Source: Lepidurus packardi (taxonomy: Eukaryota; Arthropoda; Branchiopoda; Notostraca; Triopsidae). Taken from it: 64,000 nt of DNA. The notes under the pieces were generated by a model. It was not told where the DNA came from. It saw nothing but the letters and a program-made list of their open reading frames with translations, and ran no database searches. The DNA lies in the NCBI GenBank assembly GCA_023053545.1, contig JAKZAN010000001.1, positions 4,980,565 to 5,044,564 of the forward strand, read 5' to 3'. Shown here piece after piece: positions 59,001 to 64,000 of the stretch (its first letter is position 1; each line of letters begins with the position of its first letter). The position numbers and the translations under genes were made by a program.

Positions 59001-61102
59001 AACTTGTGTAACAGTTTTGTTGTTACTGCCCTTGTTTAATTTGATGGATGGGGAAGCCAAGTGAAACGCCTGGGTCTATAGAGACGCTCGTCTGGGAGAT
59101 GAAGATGGTTGATAATGAGCAGTTTGGACTCTTTGGCTTCAGCTTCTGCCTTTTGGAGATGGTTTTTTATTGGATGGAAAGGCTTGTTGATTGCCGATGT
59201 AGCTAAAACGCGATACATGAGACTCTTTATTGGGTACCAGCAAGACCCACGCCCCCTGACGTCCCAGAAAGGCCATCTCTTAGTCTGCCTTGAATGGGCT
59301 TGCATTGAATTGAAGACAAGACATCGGCACGAGATATCTCTAACCTTATAAGACCATAATAAATCCTAACAAAATTGATGATAGATCCTTAAGCGTCACC
59401 CAAGGAAAACTCTTTACCTTAACCTCTAATATCGTAGCCACAGAATAGAAATCAAGTCCGGCGAGCAGAAAAAAGGAACGATAAAAAAACACGTTTGAAG
59501 ACTAATAAAAATGGAAAGTTTGAGCCCACACACATCCAGACAAGGAGTAATGAAAACAGAGAATTTAAGAAACGAAGTTGAGTCACGGTTTGGGTTCTTC
59601 CTCCAAGCCTGTACTTATCTCTTTATTAGAAACAATAATAATATCCTGAAAGGTGTGCTTTCATTCCCCTCTGTTAAGGTTCCCCACAAACCGCTGTCTG
59701 TTTCAGAAAATAAAAATAAAATAAAATCTCTTCTAAAAGGTGCTGATGTTGCTAAAACAGGTGAATTTCTCTAAGGTGGCATGCGTGGGGCCCATTCTTG
59801 GGAGGTGGTCAGTCCAGGTTAAAGAACCTTTTTTATCTTCGTTTTTCCTCCTGTCACGTTCTTTCGCTTTGTTTTCCTCTCTAGAAATTGAAGGGGGGAA
59901 GCTTTTTCGGTAACACGCCTTAATCGGGTCTTTCTGTAGCCAAGTTTCGCCAAAAAAAGAACGTTATCTCCAGCATCCTCTTCACCTAGTTAATTAGGCG
60001 GCGACATTGCTGTGCGGGATTCGCTTACTGAAGCCGGCAGATCAGATTTGTAGGGGCATTGCATACACCTACTTGGTATACCAAGTCCATCATCATCGCT
60101 CCTTAAGCCGTTTACATGTTTTGCTGCCAAGATAGGATCCCGAGTGAAACGAAAAAAAGTAACAGCCTGATAGAAGACGGGCCATGTAGAGAACATGTGT
60201 GTTCAGTTCTGATGGACGTGAATGGCAAAAGACCTCACAAGTAGAAAACTCTTGGCCACTGACCGAGCCTCGAGTTCAAAGGGCACCACGTCGTGTGGTA
60301 TAAAGAGGATCCCTTCGAAGTCGTTCTTGCTCTTGCCAGACATTTAGAACAAATCACTAGACCGTACAAGTACATCTGTGTCGTCATCAGGCCATAAATC
60401 CCGAGAGACATACGCGAGCAGCCATTTGCTTGTTATATTATAAGGAAACTCGAAAGCATTTTTGACCTGGGAAGCTGTCAATCCATCGTTGGCCTTTGCT
60501 TTCTTTGACAACCTGACAAGCATTCGTGGCAACTTGAGGTATCCCTGATCGTGTAAATTTCAGTACGTCAGTCAATAAGAAAAAAAACGTACTTCGCTTC
60601 CTGGACGTCCCTGAACATTTCTCTTAGCTCATCTTAGCCTGTCTGGCAAAGTAGTTGCTGTTGTCTTATCGAATACTTTTCTTGGCCGAAATTCAACTCC
60701 GTATTGGTCATTGATCATGCTGGATTAGGTGATTACGGCCAGAAGCGACAAAGAAATGACTGTTAGAATTGACGTCGTTGTAAGAATTCGTATTTTAGCC
60801 TTTTTGGCTGTCATGAATTACCTAACTGAATACAAAGCGTTGTTCCGTTTAAACTTTGCGCGCTTTTTTCGAACTATTCCGTGTTGAAGCTTCCTTTCCC
60901 TAGGTGACGTAACTTACTTGTATGCTGCACTGCGGCTGACTCACCGACGCCGGATTGCCTAACGTCAACGAATGGTAACGAGAGCGAGAAACCTGGGTAA
61001 GAACGTCAAAGAAGAAGGTGTGTTCCCTTAGAGCAGATCAGAAAACGGTGTATTAGATTCGACTTTGTATCCCTGTAGTGTCAAACTTCTAGTAAATTCA
61101 TC
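50036..61102. other. Long gene-poor stretch
   Basis: About 11 kb with no convincing gene. Open frames at 57236-57568 (plus) and 58485-58754 (plus) have no recognisable domain. A minus-strand frame broken by two stops at 59990-60550 is treated as a finding. It includes one TGACGTC repeat copy (53755-53935) and many A/T homopolymers (for example 55700-55718). The right end must hold the promoter of the tetraspanin gene. Confidence 0.45.
53755..53935 (-). repeat. TGACGTC-type dispersed repeat, copy 5 (inverted)
   Basis: Read on the minus strand: GCGACGTCACAGAGGTGTTG at the start, CTGTTACCATGTTACTGTTA in the middle, GCTACCCTGGATACTGTCTG, then CGTGACGTCAAAAAGCCACG at the end. It matches the other four copies in block order. 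Confidence 0.75.
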
Positions 61103-62921
61103 ATGGAGGCCGGAATGAAGTGTGTCAAGTACCTCATGTTCGTCTTCAACTTGGTTTTTGCGGTAAGTTAAGATTCATCTTCCCCTCGTTTCCGCTGTTT
61201 CCTTGGAGTTGGACATCTTGGGGAGAGAGTTTGTTGGACCTTGTTTCTGGTTTGCCCTTTTGTCGTCAAGCTCTACCTACATGGAACCACGTACCAGGCA
61301 GTGCGTGACGTGACGTGGCAGACCGGACATAATACCTGTCATACTAATGCGATTTTCCCAAGCTAAGTTAGTCCGTTCCGTTGAAATCTAGTCCTGGGCA
61401 AAAAAAAAAAAAAAGTTCTATAGGGCTCCACTGGGAATGCTCCCTTGTTTGTAACATTGAACGTAAATTTAAATAAGGAGACAGTTCATGGGACCGCAAT
61501 TGACAAGCCTACGCCTAACTTAATTAAGGAACAGTCTCATGGGTGCGATAAAGAGCGTTTGCTTAACTCACAACTCTATTAAACCGAGCAACTATTCGCA
61601 GATAGTCTTGAAACGAGAATCGTAAATTAAGGCAAATTATTATCTATAGCATACAGTTTTCGATGTTATTACGTGATAAGAGCTGAGGAAAATCTTAGAA
61701 CAAGAAAGGATAAGCTCTTTTCCTAGTTTACAATGTTTTTCGTCAAATCCCTCGGATTTGCGTAGCAGACGAGAGTATAACCCCTTAAGCTGCTTAAATC
61801 TGTGTGTCGTCATCGCGGTGTTAGTCATACCGGTCGCGCAATGCCAAGAAGGCTCTAGTGAAGAAAATTGAATCACTGTCAACGCTGGAATTTATTACCA
61901 ATGTGACGTAGTTCAGGCTTATCTTAAGGATTACAAAGTAGTTTCGTTAGGCATGCTCTCTTTTGTGTAGGAGAGTATGTCGACATGGTTGGGAAAATGT
62001 GGTTTATGTCGCTAAAATAGCGTTTATCTATTTTTGTAGCTCACCGGCTTGGCCCTGATCATCACTGGAGCGGTAGTGCAGACCGCCTATTCCGAATACC
62101 TGGATTTTCTGGGCCAAAAGTACCTCTCAGCCCCTATGCTTTTTATTATCATCGGAGTCATTATCTTCCTCGTCGCGTTCTTCGGATGTTGCGGTGCCAT
62201 TAGAGAGAATCACTGCATGATAATTACCGTAAGTCTCGCTAGATTTTAAGTCAAGAAAATTCCGATCAAATGTTTACATTCCCAATGTTTTTCTTTTTAG
62301 TTCTCCGTGTTCCTGGCTCTTATCTTCGTGTGCGAGTTGGCAGGTGGTATTGCGGGTTATGTTTTGCGCTCCGATGTAAGAGAATTACTGGAAACGAACA
62401 TGCAAACGTCGTTGAACAGCTACAACGTATCAGGAAAGGAGGGAGTTAGTAAAACTTGGGATGCTGTCCAACATGAGGTTAGTTTTATTGTTGTTTAGCA
62501 TAAGTTTGGGATTGTATGAAGGAGATTTGTGCTATAACTTTTTCATATCTAGTGGACCTGCTGTGGTGTGGAAGATTACAAAGATTGGAACAACACGTAC
62601 GGAGCTAGAGGTGATGTTCCCGATTCTTGCTGCAAAATATGGACTCCAGGTTGTGGAGCTGGCAAATTACGCGTTCCTGACGATACTATTTATACCGATG
62701 GTTGTCTTGATGGATTGGAAGATTTTATTAAACACAAAACTGGCATTTTCGCTGGAGTAGGAATTGCCATTGCCTTCATTCAAGTAAGTTCATGGGAACC
62801 CGAACATCACTGTACTACTTAGAAATTAAAACTTGATTCTTCTCTTCACGTTAAGCTCGTGGGTATCGTCTTCGCCTGTATGTTGGCAGGTACAGTGAAA
62901 CGTCAATACCAAACCGTCTAA
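61103..62921 (+). CDS. CD63-like tetraspanin
   Basis: Four-pass membrane organiser of late endosomes and lysosomes. Exons: 61103-61162, 62040-62228, 62301-62477, 62553-62783, 62856-62921; all GT-AG in phase 0; 240 aa against 238 in human CD63. It begins MEAGMKCVKYLMFVFNLVFA (membrane span 1). Span 2 ends in the family motif FFGCCGAIRENHCM, and span 3 is FSVFLALIFVCELAGGIAGY. The large outer loop has the CCG motif (WTCCGVEDYKDW), PDSCCKIWTPGCG and a last DGC, giving six loop cysteines. N-x-S/T sites appear at NVS and NNT. Span 4 follows, and the cytosolic tail ends KRQYQTV, a tyrosine signal (YxxPhi, here YQTV) in the same place as the lysosomal GYEVM of CD63. The first intron (about 880 bp) is long for this region. 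Confidence 0.92.
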
Positions 62922-63569
62922 ACTCTACAAGGGTCTGTACTTGTGTGTTCTCCGTACCGAATGTTGATAGATGTTCAAAAAAACGTTGGATGTTTGTGGT
63001 GTCTCTCTGCTCACCCCCCCATCACGTAAAAGCAGGGTTCGTTTTTTATAACATCTTCGCACATGTTAACTAACCCACAACGTCCATGTTATTATCTGCT
63101 GTATTTTATACGGAAAATGTTCTGCTTTTTTTTTAAATTCCCATTTCTTTTATTTTTACCATATTGCCCTTTTTAAGTTCAAAGAAGTTTTAGCACATTG
63201 TGGTGTCAAAGATGGGGTAACTTAAAATCCAGAAAAGTGAAGTAATATGTCTCCATAACATTGGTGGAAGGTATGTGAAGTTTTTTCATCCTGGTTAAAA
63301 GTCCAATATATTTTAAGATGCACCTTAAGAAAATAGGACTAAGTTCGATTTTTTTTTTTTTTTTTTTGTATACAACAGAATCCATGTATTTGTTCTAGGA
63401 TACGCACAAGTAATACGAATCGAATGAGGTAAACAAAAGTTGAGGGTCAAGTATGCCGAAAAAGACAAAAGAAAAATCAAGGATACGATAAAAAATTTAA
63501 CCACTTGAAGTCCCTCGACGAGACGAAATAAAGAGCTCCTAAACTTCTTTTAAGCATCCATGCCATACT
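62922..63569. other. 3' ends of two convergent genes
   Basis: The tetraspanin (plus) and UBE2E (minus) face each other across 648 bp. AATAAA at 63527-63532 (plus) could end the tetraspanin transcript; TTTATT at 63148-63153 (AATAAA on minus) could end UBE2E. If both are used the 3' UTRs overlap by almost 400 bp. A run of 17 T lies near 63350. Confidence 0.5.

Positions 63570-64000
<431 letters not shown>

Overview
This is a stretch of animal nuclear DNA, most likely from an arthropod. Conserved metazoan genes are cut by GT-AG introns, many only 55-90 bp long, and the proteins resemble arthropod and vertebrate orthologues. The window also holds transposon families common in arthropods (THAP/P-element, Tigger/pogo, TTAA-flanked MITEs) and a CCTAA/TTAGG-type repeat, the arthropod telomere motif. 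The exact lineage cannot be told from the window; a crustacean-like genome is a guess. No operon, CRISPR array, rRNA or tRNA gene was found.

Left part (1-20.7 kb): compact and gene-rich. In order: DHCR24 sterol reductase (+, 870-3189); a MITOK/CCDC51 mitochondrial potassium-channel protein (-, 3249-4500), tail to tail with DHCR24; a dead THAP9/P-element transposase (-, 5874-8874); a broken DUF229 sulfatase-like gene (-, 9780-11400); a MITE carrying a telomere-like CCTAA array (about 12.1-12.6 kb); POP4/RPP29 of RNase P/MRP (+, 12944-13835); an MPP7/metro-type MAGUK scaffold (-, 14765-17580); and TM9SF4 (+, 17957-20440), head to head with the MAGUK across a 376 bp shared promoter region.

Middle (21.9-49.8 kb): one long minus-strand gene encoding an NCKAP5/NCKAP5L-like microtubule-associated protein. 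Its large central exon is at 22952-25486, coiled-coil exons are at 26830-27045 and 29620-29763, and an N-terminal exon with two SxIP-type EB-binding motifs is at 40598-41729. A Ser-rich 5' exon at 49496-49755 is possible. Introns of up to about 11 kb are full of MITEs, two Tigger remnants, a roughly 160 bp repeat with TGACGTCA sites, and homopolymer runs.

Right part: about 11 kb with no supported gene (50.0-61.1 kb), then a CD63-like tetraspanin (+, 61103-62921) and the 3' part of a UBE2E-type E2 ubiquitin-conjugating enzyme (-, 63570-64000, cut by the window edge).

The genes are unrelated housekeeping and cell-biology functions (sterol metabolism, mitochondrial K+ channel, tRNA processing, polarity scaffold, endomembrane proteins, ubiquitination). 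They form no pathway cluster. I found no convincing new multi-gene system. The most interesting items are the telomere-motif MITE family, the predicted SxIP motifs and alternative C-termini of the NCKAP5-like gene, a 30-nt candidate microexon in the MAGUK PDZ domain, and the unannotated repeat families.
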